This document shows, one piece after another, positions 22,726 through 35,646 of a stretch of DNA of 64,000 nucleotides. The DNA is from Dipylidium caninum (lineage: Eukaryota; Platyhelminthes; Cestoda; Cyclophyllidea; Dipylidiidae), in NCBI GenBank assembly GCA_017562135.1, contig QEYB01000556.1, positions 620,001 through 684,000 on the forward strand. Direction: 5' to 3'. The position numbers and the translations under genes are program-made. The notes under the pieces were generated by a model, which did not search any database, was not told the DNA's origin, and saw only the letters and a list, made by a program, of their open reading frames with translations. Numbering within the stretch: position 1 is the stretch's first letter; the number at the start of each line of letters is the position of its first letter.

Positions 22726-25700
22726 AAGGCCCAATGTAGAAATTAACTAGAAGTACACTACAAATGCAATTTTTAGGAGAACATCATGTAGCAATTTGAT
22801 CACTTTAACTGTGTTCCCCGTGCCGTGAAAGTTCACTGGAGAACGCGGAGCATTTCAGATAAAATCGGCCACAATAAAGCCATCCAATGTAATATTTTGT
22901 GTTGTTATGTCTATTGGCAGAACGGAACATTGGAATCTACTTCGCAGATGCGAAGGACTACACAAAACGTGTGTTGTATGTGAACATTATAATTCACTTA
23001 AAAGGAGCACAAAAGTATCAAGGAAAACTGAACATTAACTTTTCAGTAAATAACATCGCAACGCGATTGAGGAATGTGATCTGGGTCTTCCATCTCCTTC
23101 CCGCCCCTCTCTTCAACGGTGAAAGTCAGAATTGCGGAATAGCGTACACACTTAATAAGGTCTCCAGCACCGTAGACAGCAGCGGCAGAGGCCTCGAGCT
23201 CCCAGAAGGTAATGCGACACCGTGACGAGAAGCAGGGTGCCAACTAACGGGACAATCTGCGCCAAGGCGGGAAGCATTTTTGTTTCTGTCACCTAGTAGC
23301 ATAACTATTTTAGCTTTGCGTATTGAGGCATTTGAAGAACACATAACAGGCTATTGCCTTACCAATCTCAGAGAAAGCTTTGTTTGTGCTTGCATGTAGA
23401 AGTCCAAATCGTCTCCAACTACGGCGAGCTTTTTCACGATATGGTCGATGCTCGCCCGATCCTTGGTGCTTTGCATGCCAAATACTTTGTGGTGTAAAAT
23501 CAAAAAATCAATTGTGCGAGGACGACACTTGTGAAAGTGAGATACTCATAACTATGTAATTGTAAGTTCATTTTAATTCATGAGAACTTGGCAAAGTGTT
23601 GGCCTTGTTAATTACATATTTATGTGTTATGTCTTTCGCAGAACGATTATCACAGATGTTTTTCTTGTTAAATTGTATGTGAGCTATAAGAAGCAACTTA
23701 CATTTGGTGTGCCTCTGCTAAGCCCGTTTGTTCAATAATCTGCTGCACGTGATTTCTGGTCTTAATGAAGAAAATAGGCAACCAATGGTGGGAGGACGTC
23801 CCCTTTCCGCATAGGTGGAAGACCCGCATTTAAATACGATTGGCCATTCCGTGCATGAGTTTTAACCAATAGAATTTTTTGTAAACGAGACTGTGTTAGT
23901 TGCTGTTAAAATTATGGGACCTCTAGAAATCATAGCGCAGGTAAACTTAGGCTAGTCATATACACACAGTATTCCTAACTTCAGGCCACGAGTCGACGCT
24001 GAGTATGCCCCTGCCCTTTGCATTGCCAAATAAATTACGCCATAATAATCCTGATTTGCGAGAGATGCGAACCGAGGGGGAAAGTTGCATTGACATGGTG
24101 CTTAACAGAGAGTTTTAACTAAGTAATGTTACGGAAACGTTGGATTGTCTTGCACAACTGTCACCTTTATAGCTCCAATAGGGTCATCGTGTTTTGCGCC
24201 TCGTGACTTCACTGACATTCGTAAACAAGTGTGTGCATAATCCACAAGAACTGCTCATTGTATTAAGCTAATTTTTCACTTGCCGCTAATGGCTTGGCAC
24301 CGTATCACCTAAACTCCGTCCACTTAGACCGGCATTGACCCCATAAGAAGGCGTCCTCTGGTATCACCGCCTTCTCCTTATGTTAATTAGGCACCTCAGT
24401 GTTCCCGAGGTAGGAACGATGTATGGATTGGACTTCAAGTTGAGCTACGGGGTGTGACCCTAAGAGCAGAATCGTGAGATTTGTCGTAGCTTTCGGAATG
24501 CTCATGTCTCAGCAACCACGAAAGTGGCACACGACCAACGAGTTCTCTCCTAAGGGTGGTGGCGCAAACAAGGCCCGAAACGTAGGCTCATGAGTGGTGT
24601 GTTTTCCACTCGAATAATCATTTGGTTACTTTGAAAAACTGCTAAATCTCATCAATACGTGCTACTCACAAATGATTATAGGTGAAAAAATGAATAAACT
24701 AACGATTCTTCACTGCAGACTCATCATCTTCTTGTCATTCTCCTCCAAATACAATTGGAATACCCCTATTTTCGAAGTCATGACGCTGACTTATTTGCGG
24801 CTAACTGCGGTAATCCGGTATACGCAAACGATCGGGGGTTCTCTAAGCGTCCGCCTCAGTCTCTTTGTTTTCATTTATCCTCCATTCATTCATGTCTCCA
24901 CACTTTTGTTTTTTAGGTGAAGGGTTGCAAAAATATGGCGACTATGTAACTTCTGCTGTTTAACAAAACCTAATGAAAAGTGTTTTTAAATGAAGTATGG
25001 TTCAACTTTACATCTGTAGTTTTTCGTTAACACTCATACATTCGAAGGTAAATATATGACAGACCCAGAGGGACAGGCGTGTTGAACACAAAGTCAAACG
25101 GCTACTATGCTCGCAGTCTCAATGCACTCGGTTTAACTTCATTCCTGGGGCAGGACAGATGAAGCGAATTGGGGTTTTTATTTTGAGCAAGAATCCCTGG
25201 TCATTTTAATTGTGAGAATTACTTGGCTCAAATACACACAAAGTAACTTTGAGATTCGTGGGTTTATGCGACGTCTTTTCAGAAGTCACTATTTCATGGA
25301 CTCGTCCACCCTTGGTCCTTCTGAATTATCACGAGATAGATTCGCGTTGGGCGAGGTCAAGCGTGCCATGAAAGAGGAAGGGAGAAAGGGGCGAGGCGAG
25401 CTGATTAACACGCGCTCCTATGGGCGTGAAGCGATGTTTTGTGGCAGAGGGGACGGCAGAAGTCGACCCCGGCCGACATCTGGCAGAAGCAACCTCCTCC
25501 AATCCCTCTCAGTTCCCTTTTGCCTCACCCCTAGCCGTTCGTAATGAAGTCGTTGAGGTCAAATGCTGCCTTCTGTAGCAGTTGAAGCCCCCTCGACCCC
25601 AAACACGCTTGTATGTACACAGGTTTCACGTGTCTCGCGAATGAAAGATTACCCTGTCCGTGTTCCACTTGTGTTCATAATTGACCGGAACAATCACTAT

Positions 25701-28487
25701 ATCCATAATCCCACCTCCACATCTGCTTTAACCTCTCAAAATAAACCATTAAGACGAATAGCTAGCAAAATGAACTCTTTTGGTTGCTCGGAAATTTGCT
25801 GATGGTGTAGACTTCACTCCTGACCGATTTTCCCACACATGGTGCTGAGGGCCTGTCGCAGCCCTGTCAGACGCCTTAACCGAGTACGGCCAGAGTGGGC
25901 AAAACCTTTTGTCTCCGGTTGCACAAACACGAATGGCGGTGACTTGGAATTCTCCTCACGCATAAAATCTCGTGCCTCGGACTCTCTGGTGGTGCCCACA
26001 TGCAATAACTACTCGAAGGGCAAATTTAGACGATTTTTTTGGTGCATTATGAAGACACTAGACCACCATTTCCTCATAAACCTCCTAGCCGAGTTGGAGT
26101 AAAGGGTAAATTAGTATACTGCCTTGAGGGTAATAAAATTGTGCTGAAGAGATTGACCTTCTGATTGAGGAAGAGATGCAAATGGACAGGTTTTATTAAC
26201 GATAAAACCTCTGCAGAAAATAACCTCACACTGAAAAACTCTGATTATCATCGTAGCAAACATAAATTGGAACCGTTCAATTCTTCCACGACTGAGGTTC
26301 ACTCAAGAGCGCCTCCTTTCCTTAACAAAAAAACTCCCACTACTGATGTCCCCTCTGCATTGCGGACCCGAAAATTCTCGCCTCTCGATCTCTCCCTCTG
26401 GGTTAGTTGAGGAGGCTGCAGTCGGCGTGCATTTCCTGCAGCCCCAAGTCTCTAAACAACCGGAAAACTTTGCTGACGACGTCGTGAAGGCGTCGGCCCG
26501 TGTAGTGACAGACAAATTGAAGGTCTGCACAAATGACTACGCCCTGATTGGGATTGCGTGTCCTCCACCGTGCCGCGGCAGGGGCACGCTCTCTTCAAAC
26601 ATTTGAGTAAGAGAAGGAAACATTCTGTAAACTCGTCTATTTCGGGTCACTCACAGTTGAACTTGCTCCTTGAGGGTTAGTTGTGTCACAAAATACCCAA
26701 TATTTTGTGATCTACGAGTGTTGGGCAAATGATTACTTTCTTGGCAAAGCCTTGCCGTGAGCCAGCCTACTGCGATGTGTTGAGATTTGGCTTCTTATTG
26801 CCTCATTTGTGCTCCCATATTTTTTCAAATAATGGCAAATTTTGCCTCATGGATGGCGACGAAGTGCTGGGGGACGTGCACACCTCGAACAAAGACTCTC
26901 TGAGACCTCGCTCATCTCGAGGCGAGAAAATCAAGGTCGCGAATGATTTCGTAGGGAGTCTCAAGGTGTCATCAAAATGCCCCGTGATTTTTACGGCCTC
27001 TTCAAGTTGTGCACCTCTCTTCCTTGATAAGTGTGTTAAAAGTGCGGGGGGAGCATTTATGATGAACCATTTTATTTTAAGGTCAACTGAAGTGAGACAC
27101 TCTTGTTTACTGTCGAAGCCGCAATACTACGAAATGACCTTGGTTGCAAAGTCCGCGATGAGAGCTTGTGGGGGAAAAGCAGAAATGATGCGTGAGGTGT
27201 GCTCGACCTTCCGCGGTACAAATCATCGCGCAGGCAGCAAATGAATTACTCTTTTGAAAAACAAAAAGCACACTTTCCGACCCGACATTTCAAGACCAAT
27301 TTTGAGTGGTGGTTAATTGATGAAAGGCAGATTGTGATGGCGCAATGGCAGAGGGCATGAGTTTTAGTGCCTGAGAGAAAGAGATACGAGCACCCTTCCC
27401 ACGCATGAGAATGTAAACGGCTTCAAATACGCACCGTCAAACCTACCAGTTACCTTTTCGTCTGTTTAAAGCATCAGCAGAAGCAGGTGTGACTGAAGGA
27501 GACTCTGTTCCAAGCACAGTGGCTTCACAGATGGAATGCCGATCAGAGGTATGTGGAGGTCGCCGGTAAGAAATTTCCCTGCCTCAATACAATACTGTTA
27601 CCAAACCCGCGGCTTTCGACATCACTTCTTGTGGAACAGCCAGACAAACGCTTTTCTCCTCGACTCGGAATTGTGGCACATTCTGAGGGCACTTGCATGG
27701 ACTGGAATGTACGGAAATGGTGGCAACTATTTCTCGACCCACAAAAATGCAAAAGAGAACCTCTTCGTATTTTTGTCAAAATGCAATGAAATGCCGCATG
27801 CAACGAGCAAAAGCTCCACTCTGCCTTTATTTACTTAAGCCCTTTTTAAAGATGTTGAGTTCTGGTAAATGGCCGGTTCTTCGCCAAAACGCTTAAAGTC
27901 TGAGGGAACACCTTGTAGAGTAAGGTCAACAGCCTAAAAAGAGGTTGGGCAGATGGTACATTTCAATGAAAATAGCTACCAACAATTTACTGAAGCATAG
28001 TTCGAAGTAAAGTAGTGTGAATGATGCGAGTCGACGGCGACAATACACCGATACCGACCCAAGGCGACCTTTATTCGCGTTGGAGTGAGACATTAGTGGC
28101 TAGATGATCGGCGTGAGTCTAAGGGGCTGCATCTAGCCCCGGATTTCCTCCCCTCGGTTCCCTCTGCTCCCGCAACCTCATTCGCCACGTTGGAAGGTGC
28201 AGTGCGGTGGCGACAGACCCCATTGGCCGGGCGGGCGCGGCGCGAGCGGATGCGGCGCGAGCGGGTGCGCAGGGAGGAAGGTCAGAGGCGCAAACCGGTG
28301 CCCGACCGCTCGGCCAATAGTCGAGGCTTGGCTGAAAATGATTTCAGACGAACCCTCTCATTTCCATGCTTGTTTGCCAACTCTGTGTTGTCGATACAAG
28401 GCGAATCTCAATGTTGCTTTCGACGCCTCATTTGGCAGCATATTGTGCTTCGCATTGACAAATCTACATCACTCAATTATGTCTGGA
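22726..28487. other. long gene-poor region
   Basis: The longest open frame, 26729-27244 (+), and several of 60-110 codons show no family motif and lack a convincing splice pattern. I see no RNA gene. This may be 3' flank and intergenic DNA between the convergent TRPM (+) and SLC1 (-) genes. Confidence 0.55.
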
Positions 28488-28702
28488 ACAGAGGATTACC
28501 GAACATATTACGAAAGATAGTTGGGTTTCCAGCGAGCCAAGATTTCTTTCTTTTTAGACAATACTCCCACCGTAGTAGCCCTCTCATAATTACGATTACC
28601 TTTATAGGGCTGCTAGGGTGGGAGTATTTTCTAAAAAGAAATAAATTTTGGCTGGCGGAAGACCCAACTGTCTTTTCGTAATATGCTCGGTAACCCTCTG
28701 GA
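28488..28702. repeat. imperfect long inverted repeat (hairpin-forming)
   Basis: The left arm runs from about 28488 (GAGGATTACCGAACATATTA) to about 28595. Its imperfect reverse complement runs from about 28610 to about 28702 on the + strand (complement reads GAGGGTTACCGAGCATATTA). Arms share most of about 95 nt, separated by a very short loop near 28600. Differences are scattered substitutions plus small indels, so it is an old duplication. It could be a foldback/MITE-like element or an inverted duplication of a pseudogene (see the HMG-like fragment). Confidence 0.8.
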
Positions 28703-28809
28703 TCTTTGTCCACCTTATCGAGAGCATGCTTTTGTTTCTCAGCAATGGGAAATCTTTTTGTAGCAAAAGCGTTGTTAGCCCTCGCATTAGGCCACTTTTT
28801 TTTTAACAA
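28602..28809 (-). pseudogene. HMG-box-like fragment
   Basis: On the minus strand from 28809 the frame reads KKKWPNARANNAFATKRF, then IAEKQKHALDKVDKDPEGYR followed by AYYEK. This resembles helices 2-3 of an HMG box (KKxxPN...EEKxxYxxxAxxDKERYxxEM). There is no helix 1, start context or downstream exon, and the frame runs on into the inverted repeat, whose left arm carries EDYRTYYER in the opposite orientation followed by a stop. A decayed retrocopy or HMG gene fragment is inferred. Confidence 0.35.
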
Positions 28810-30634
28810 AAAGAAATAACATTAGGGCAATGCAAGAAGTACGGAGCTCAAGGACTCGCTCGCAAAGTCCCTTCTGCCTTCCTCCCCTCCGGCCCTTGAA
28901 GGCTTTGGTCCACTTTTATTGCCATTTAATTTCCACTACCAAAGGGGTCAGCTTAGCAAGTTTTCACGTGCGTCACGAGCCGACTCATCTGTGTCCCAGA
29001 GGCGGTCGGTGTTTACCGCCCGACAAATCGCCATTCGTGCTACGAAGTTCAGGATTTGTTGCGTGTCAGCCAACGCAGTAGCTGCGTCTCGCCTCCCTCC
29101 TGGGGCTATTTCCCAATTGTAGTAAGGTAGTAGGTAAGAGAAAATGTTGAAGTGAGCACAGAGTAGGAAACATCAAGAGACGCCGTCTCGACAGGCGTCC
29201 TGAATTCCCCCCCGGGAACTCTGGAATTGTTTTAAAAAACAATCACGTGGCATACGACAAAAACTCTGTTCTCCCAGCATTGGCGGATCCTCTTCTTCCC
29301 GTTAGGGTCTGGTGTGGTCTATTTTTCCAGTCAACCCTCAGCTCAGTTAAGGAGATTTGTTCTGAATAACGCTGATATTGCTCGACACTACTTAATTCGA
29401 CAATGCCTCACTTCCATTCCTACACACAAAAAGCAAAACCCGCATGATGTCTTGCGGAAAAATCAGAATTTTCCCGTATTCTGGAACCGTGCATGTAACC
29501 CTCTTGAAGTAGGATATTCTGAAGAACCTCAACACCCGAGTGCACATTGACAGCTTAGGTGGAGTAGACCAGGAGATTCGAGTGGATAGTTGAAACGAGG
29601 AATCTGAAATCGACGTTGCCGACACTTAGTGTAGGGCCGGTGGTTCATGTTGTTTTAGTTAAGATAATTGCCACATGTATGGCTGAAATTTAACTCGGTG
29701 ATCGGAAATTTTACTGACCAGTCTCGTCGTGACCTCGACAGCGCTTAGTGGATTTCATGCAGAAATCACTTCCACATGTCACAGGAATCTCCTTCTAGCA
29801 ACCGGATTCAGCAAGCCGGATCGCTCCCAGCCCCATGGAAAGGTGTACAAAAATCCCATCCGATGGTCTCCCTCGCACAATTGCGTTAGTTTCAAGCCGT
29901 TCTTGGTCTCGAGTGAGTTAAAATTTGCCCTTCTGTAGTCTTCCATGAGAAAAGCAAAAAGAATATGATTGAGGTAAGAAGCACAGTCTAAAATATCACT
30001 TCAGTAAAACGCTTCCAATACAGAAAAACTTAATTGCTATCTCTTACGGATTTTGAAAAGATTTTCGAATACCAGTTAGGCTGTGGCAGCAGAGGCTCCG
30101 GCTCGCGGCCCTCGGGTCAAGGCGATGTGGTGCAACATCCCAACAAGTCACTGCCAGACCGCATTCACTACGGCGAAGTACCACGACCAGTTTCCCATTT
30201 CCACACCTTTTAAACTAAATTTTCCGGTCTGTTGAAACCTAAGGAAGATCAGCAAGGTCGGAAGAGATTTACTGAATCTGAATCACGGATTGATGGGTAA
30301 ACACACGTCCATACTTGGACACTCGAAACGCCCTCTCCCGTTCCCATTTGCCGACTTCCTCAAAAAACGCTAATTTCATTCACCAAGGTTCTGCGGATTT
30401 GCAGACACGGGAGCAGTAGCAATCACCTCCGCCTAAGGACGGCTCTATAAATCTTTGATGCCGTGCACACAAGCAACTTAACATGACGTTTATTTGGTCA
30501 CCTCTTTGCAGGCCAATGCAGTTCACTGTGGAGATGGGAATAAAGCGAAAGCACCAAGAGATTTTCTACTACGCTAAATTAAGGACTTCATCCTAATGAC
30601 AACGGGTTGCACTTGAGTTCTGACAAAATTCAAA
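28703..30634. other. intergenic, no gene recognised
   Basis: Apart from the overlapping HMG-like fragment at its left edge, no homologous exon was seen. Open frames at 28830-29122 and 29314-29938 look like chance. This is the 3' flank of the minus-strand SLC1 gene. Confidence 0.5.
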
Positions 30635-33600
30635 TTAGATGGAATGGGACGTTGTTGTGGAGGTCTCAGCATTCTGCTCTACCCACACATCGTCCTCCTG
30701 CTTCTGTCTTATACGCTCATAGAGTGCTGATGTGGTCGCTGCAATGTACATCACCGAAAGTCCACTGACTCCCGACCGACAGCGGTCCCTAGAAGAATGA
30801 AAGCATCCTTAAGTCCTTCGTCGGGGGAACTTGAGGTAATTTCAAATTCTTTCCAAAATAACTGTAACACGTATTTTTATAATCTCCACGTGGCTGCGTA
30901 GCTTAGTGATGGTTGAAGGAGAAGTGAACTTACAAAAACCACTCTATCGCGAACAGAATGGATGCAGTGTAGTTTGGAAGTCCAATGGAGGAAAGAACCG
31001 TAACGACCAGGACCATACTTGCACTGGGTATGTTCGGAATGGCGAGAGTGGAAGCGAATGTAATTAGGCTGTCAAAAGATGAAAACGAAATCGAACTAGC
31101 ATTTGTAGTGGACGAGAGAACCTCGATAATTGCCTAAACAGTTAGGTTTATCTTGCCGAACCAAAAATTTTCCTTCAAATAGACTAAATTTGAAATGTTG
31201 GGGTACTGCTTAATCGGATTGCCAGTGAAGGAGAAGAGGTGAAAGGCTCTTCGTTATGGCTACACTCAATTGTCTTGGTCAATAACTAACTCACCAGCCA
31301 GAAAACCAAGTGGGGCAATTCAATACACCATGAGCTTACATAATGAAGATGATTTTCGCGGGGTCTACTTCAACACCCGCTTGTTGGGCAATGAACATGC
31401 AGGCTGACGTTATGAAGATGCCTGGACCATCTCCCTTCATTGCAGCACAAACTGGGACGACGAACCGAGAAGCCAACTGATTACACCCGTACTTGTCGAG
31501 TTGCGCATACATCTCCCCCATCGCGACCGTCCTGTGTGGTGGAGTGAAGTTAGAAATTCGTTGGCCTCGCTCCCACTCTATATTCTCTCTCTCTCTTTCT
31601 CTCTCTCGTGTTTGCCCATTAAAAGTGAACTACTGTTTTCTGCGCTAATTGTCCCGATGTTAGGAGGGCAGCGAAGGTCCCTTTATCACAAACTTAAACA
31701 CTTTAACAGCATCATGTTTAAAAGACGCCATGAAATTGGTGTACTCCTACGTGCTGGTCGTCGCAAAGCAGATCAAAAACGGCTGCAGGCTGTATTTAAG
31801 AAGACGTAGAGGATTCTTGCCGCTGGCAACCCACAGTACAAGAACAATCAGGATGGAGTAGACCAGGAGACCTGCAAGGACAGTCACAATGAAGAGGCCG
31901 AGCTGAGCAAAGTCGGATTGAATGTCCTCCCTCCCAATAACGGATCCTGCCACCATGAAGCAAACGCCAATCGGTGTTAACCTATTAATTTAATATAAAA
32001 AACGCGAAGCAATAAATACTGAGCTTTTATTATAACAAAACCAAGCAATTGGTTTCCCTTTAATTTATTTGGCTACCCGATTGCTCTCGATCTGATTAAG
32101 TTGGCGTAAAGAGACTCAGAAATGCCATTTTCGGAGAGTCCGTAAGATTCCATAAGGTGGAAGGGGATAAGGTGGTCAACTCACAACAGAAAGATGCTCA
32201 TTAGTTTGGTAACGATGGCTGAAAGGGCCTCGAAGAATTTTATCAGCGGTGCAGCCACGGAGCCCACCGCGTTGGCTGCCGCTCCAAACACGATGGCGCA
32301 GAATAAGACGCCTGTAATTAACAACTTGCGTAAACTGACGTAAAAGGGAACCGTGTCATGTCTAACGTTTTCACGACAGACATGGAGTCATCAGCACACT
32401 GCGGACTTGCACTGATGACTAAAAATCACACCCTTGACACATTTGGAGCGGTTGAAACGTCAAAACTTCTACGAAAAAGCCGTCATCACAACTGATGAAG
32501 CAGTGCGTTTGTCATTATCTCACCCTGTTGGTAGAACCAAAAGGGTGCCATTAGAGCCATCGTCAGTTAGTATTGAAGGAGCGGCAGGGGACGTTAAAAG
32601 GGGAAGTGAATGGAACAGCTTCTGCAATCCCAGCATGAGACGAACCCCCTAAACTCTTTCGTCCGACACATCTATTCAAGTAGCTGTTTGGAAATAACTG
32701 CTGCACAAATTATCAGGGATCGTGGATGTCGTATGCTTCTACTACATGCAGTCAAAATGCCTTCTGCATCGCAATCAGTAACCGGAGGGAGTGTTCAGTT
32801 TCCATCTCTGTGGAACTGCTAATCATGATAGCAAAAAAGACATGCTACGACCACATCCTCGAAAATAATCTCAAGACACCGCTGAAATAAATTACCGATC
32901 GTGTTGGTCCCCAGCGTTGTTGGATTCCCAATTTTGCTATTTGTTGTCTGGTTAACAACTTCCGTGTGAAACTTAGAAAAAAAATCGTGGTTACTTAAAA
33001 AAAATAGAATTTCACTGGACCTAGGGCTTAACTCACCTGGAAAAGTGTGACGCCGATGATATTATTCGGAAAGAGATTGCTAAAATTTAGTAGGTTAATT
33101 ATCACTCAAGTAGGTAAGGCACAAATAAAAAGCGTCTATAGATTTTGGCACTTGGCGAAAGCCAGACAATTCAGCCTTCAGCACTTGTATTTGACCTTAG
33201 ATTCTCTCGCAGTGGTGAGCTGCAATGGAAAAGTTGAGGGGTAAAGAGCGACTCGCCAACCCTCAGAAGGTGCACTATCACGATTAAATGCAATAACTCT
33301 CTGCGATGAATAAGTCTGAGCATAAAGAAGGGGTCAAATCATACAAAAGAATGTCTCGGAATACGTCGGAGACGGAAAGACCACTGCCGTCTATTGGTAC
33401 ATTTGACAGGCTCCCATTGATATGCGCGCGTGAACCTGAAATATGGAATGCTTTTCAAGCAGAAGGCCAAATGGAATATTGGGAATAGCGGTAAATCTCT
33501 TGACACCATTAGACACGCAGCGCGGTGGCAAGTCAAGGCATTAGGATAAGGGAAACTCTGTCTACATGGGAGGTGCGAATGTGCAAAATGGCAGTTCAGG

Positions 33601-35065
33601 GAATAATTTCGTATATGGGCTTTCGGTCATTGATCAAAAGTTCTTGCATTGTCACTGGGAATTCAGATGGCTGCTGTCTAGATGTTCACATTTCCCAACA
33701 AAGTAAAAGAGGCAATACAAAGGCCTAACTTTTAAACCAGATGACCACACGAAAGCGAAGACACTGAGGAGGGGGGAGGGGAGTTGGGCTGAAGGCATAA
33801 GGTGGGGGGGAAGGCAAGAGTTCACCTGGCTTTATAATGGCAGTGCAGGCTGTGCCAATAAGACTTCCGACGAGGTTAGCGCACACAACGTAGGAGAGGC
33901 CGATAAGACTAATACTCTTCCGTTTTTCTGGGGCTCCAGAGTGGCTATGACTGAGAGAATAGGAAGTAGCCTAAGAAATGGCGCCTTTATAGTAACAAGT
34001 TCTCCCACAATTGAGAACCTCTTTTACTTCTACCGATACCAATATGACAACACAAAACGGTTGACTTGCGCTTAATAACCCCAAAGTGGATAAGGTGGGG
34101 AACATATTTTTCCTTAAACATAAGTGTTTGTGCCAGTGCACAAATGTACATGCCTTCATACCATGAAGAGGAGAAAAAGAGCAAGTAGTGGAGTGAGGAT
34201 AGTGAAAAGAACCACAGTTAAGAGGCCGTCTTTGACTGTTAATGGATGCAAATACAGTTGTTGAGTAAACCTCTTTCACAGAGATTAACCTCTCTGATGT
34301 GAATGCAACGCGGTGCCTAGTTGCAACTTACCCGTGAATATGTTTGCAAAGATTAGGGGTAGGATGGTTAGGTTTAGCACTCGGAGATAAAGTTCTCCAG
34401 GCATCTCTGCAGATAAAATAAACCAGTTTTGATTATGGGTACACTATCCAAAAAAGCAAATCACTACGTTATATGGAAAAGATACTATGTATTTAAGATG
34501 ATGATGATTTCCCAAAAAATGGCACTGAAGTCAACGGTGGCTGTGAACTTGTGATATCGTTCATTACCAGTTGGACAGCTTCAACATCAGTCATGTGAAG
34601 ATTATTCCACTAGCGTCTCATATCAGTGACTCTTACGTTTGGCACAACAGCATCACGAAATCAGTAACGGTCAACTCAAGTTCAAGAGGAGCAATAATAC
34701 GTCTAAATACTATAGACGATTCATTTTATGGAACATGGAATTAAGAGATTTATTCAAACTCTTCATTCCAGCAAATGGGAATAGAGCACATTAAATAATA
34801 CACCAGTCTTACCGATCCATGTGATGGTAACCTCATTAGGTTTCTTGGCCCTCACACCGAAGGCTATTGCGAATCCCACCGCAACCCCAACAACGGTGGC
34901 AAGCATAAACCAATTCTTGGCAAAAAACTTAACACACCCGTTGCGATGCTTCCCTTTCTCCACACTTTCCGAGAAGTCGGAACCCGCTTTGTCAGAAGAA
35001 CCCACCTCGACCATATTGCTGCCCCGAAAAATGACGACTTGGAACCCTGAGACCAATCTTTGCAT
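30635..35065 (-). CDS. SLC1 family transporter (EAAT-like), divergent
   Basis: Sodium-coupled glutamate or neutral amino-acid transporter family, plasma membrane. Minus-strand exons: 35065-34813 (ATG; cytosolic N-term and TM1, FMLATVVGVAVGFAIAFGVR), 34406-34332 (MPGELYLRVLNLTILPLIFA), ~33970-33826 (ends IGTACTAIIKPG), 33079-33037 (LFPNNIIGVTLFQ), 32971-32896, 32311-32185 (LFCAIVFGAAANAVG ... LIKFFEAL), 31981-31751 (LTPIGVCFMVAGSVIG, then TM6), 31531-31340 (HP1/TM7), 31068-30934 (HP2, then GLPNYTASILFAIEWFL) and 30788-30635 (TM8 DRCRSGVSG; TAA). Phases agree from 32971 to the stop; the junctions around 33826-33970 are unresolved and a small exon may be missing. The family order and hydrophobicity fit, but key motifs are altered: SSSATLP to STTVAMG-like, NMDGT to KGDGP, and the TM8 Asn/Asp of the Na+ site are lost. 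Substrate is unknown. Confidence 0.82.
31584..31608 (+). repeat. CT-rich tract in an SLC1 intron
   Basis: Imperfect (TC)n just upstream, in gene orientation, of the exon starting at 31531. On the coding strand it is a GA-rich tract. Confidence 0.85.
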
Positions 35066-35646
35066 CAGCCAATGGGGGTCCTGACTGGTGCTAACGCCTC
35101 ATTGGACCGTAAACAGAATCAACGGCAATGGGTCTCGCCCCCTTCAAATGCAAAAAGGACCATTGCAAGTCAGACTACTAGCTCCCAACGAGATCTTCTG
35201 CGAGCAACTCCTCAGCTACCACTTAATAAAGCCGTCAACGAACCCTCACACCTTGCCAATACGATTACAATGATATAAGTACCGTCCAATCATATATACC
35301 ACTATCTTGGTCACGCAGCATCAAAGGTGAGTTACTATATCCACCACGAAAGGGTATTATCTCAGTGACTAGTGATATTACAGGTATAGAACAATAGACC
35401 TAAAAATAAAGTGGTTGAACATAGCGGTGAGCTATACTATGGATGAATAGCAAAAGCGTCCTCTAAAAAAATAAGAATAAAAACTAACGCAATTCATAGC
35501 CATGACCTGCACAACCTCGTTTAGGCGCCGATAAATAGCCACTTTAAGGAGAAAAAGCAGATGCGTTTGGTGAGCTTGAATTTCAGAGGTAAAACGATAC
35601 ATGCATGTACAAGAGAGAGGAAATAGGAACAAGGTTCGAATAAGGC
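35066..35646. other. spacer between SLC1 start and UTP25 stop
   Basis: Both genes are on the minus strand, so this 580-nt interval must hold the UTP25 3' UTR and the SLC1 5' UTR or promoter. No clear motif is seen. The distance is short for two independent genes. Confidence 0.5.

Noticed and set aside
26729..27244. 171-codon open frame on the plus strand
   Set aside because: No recognisable domain, no Kozak or splice context, and composition like neighbouring non-coding DNA.
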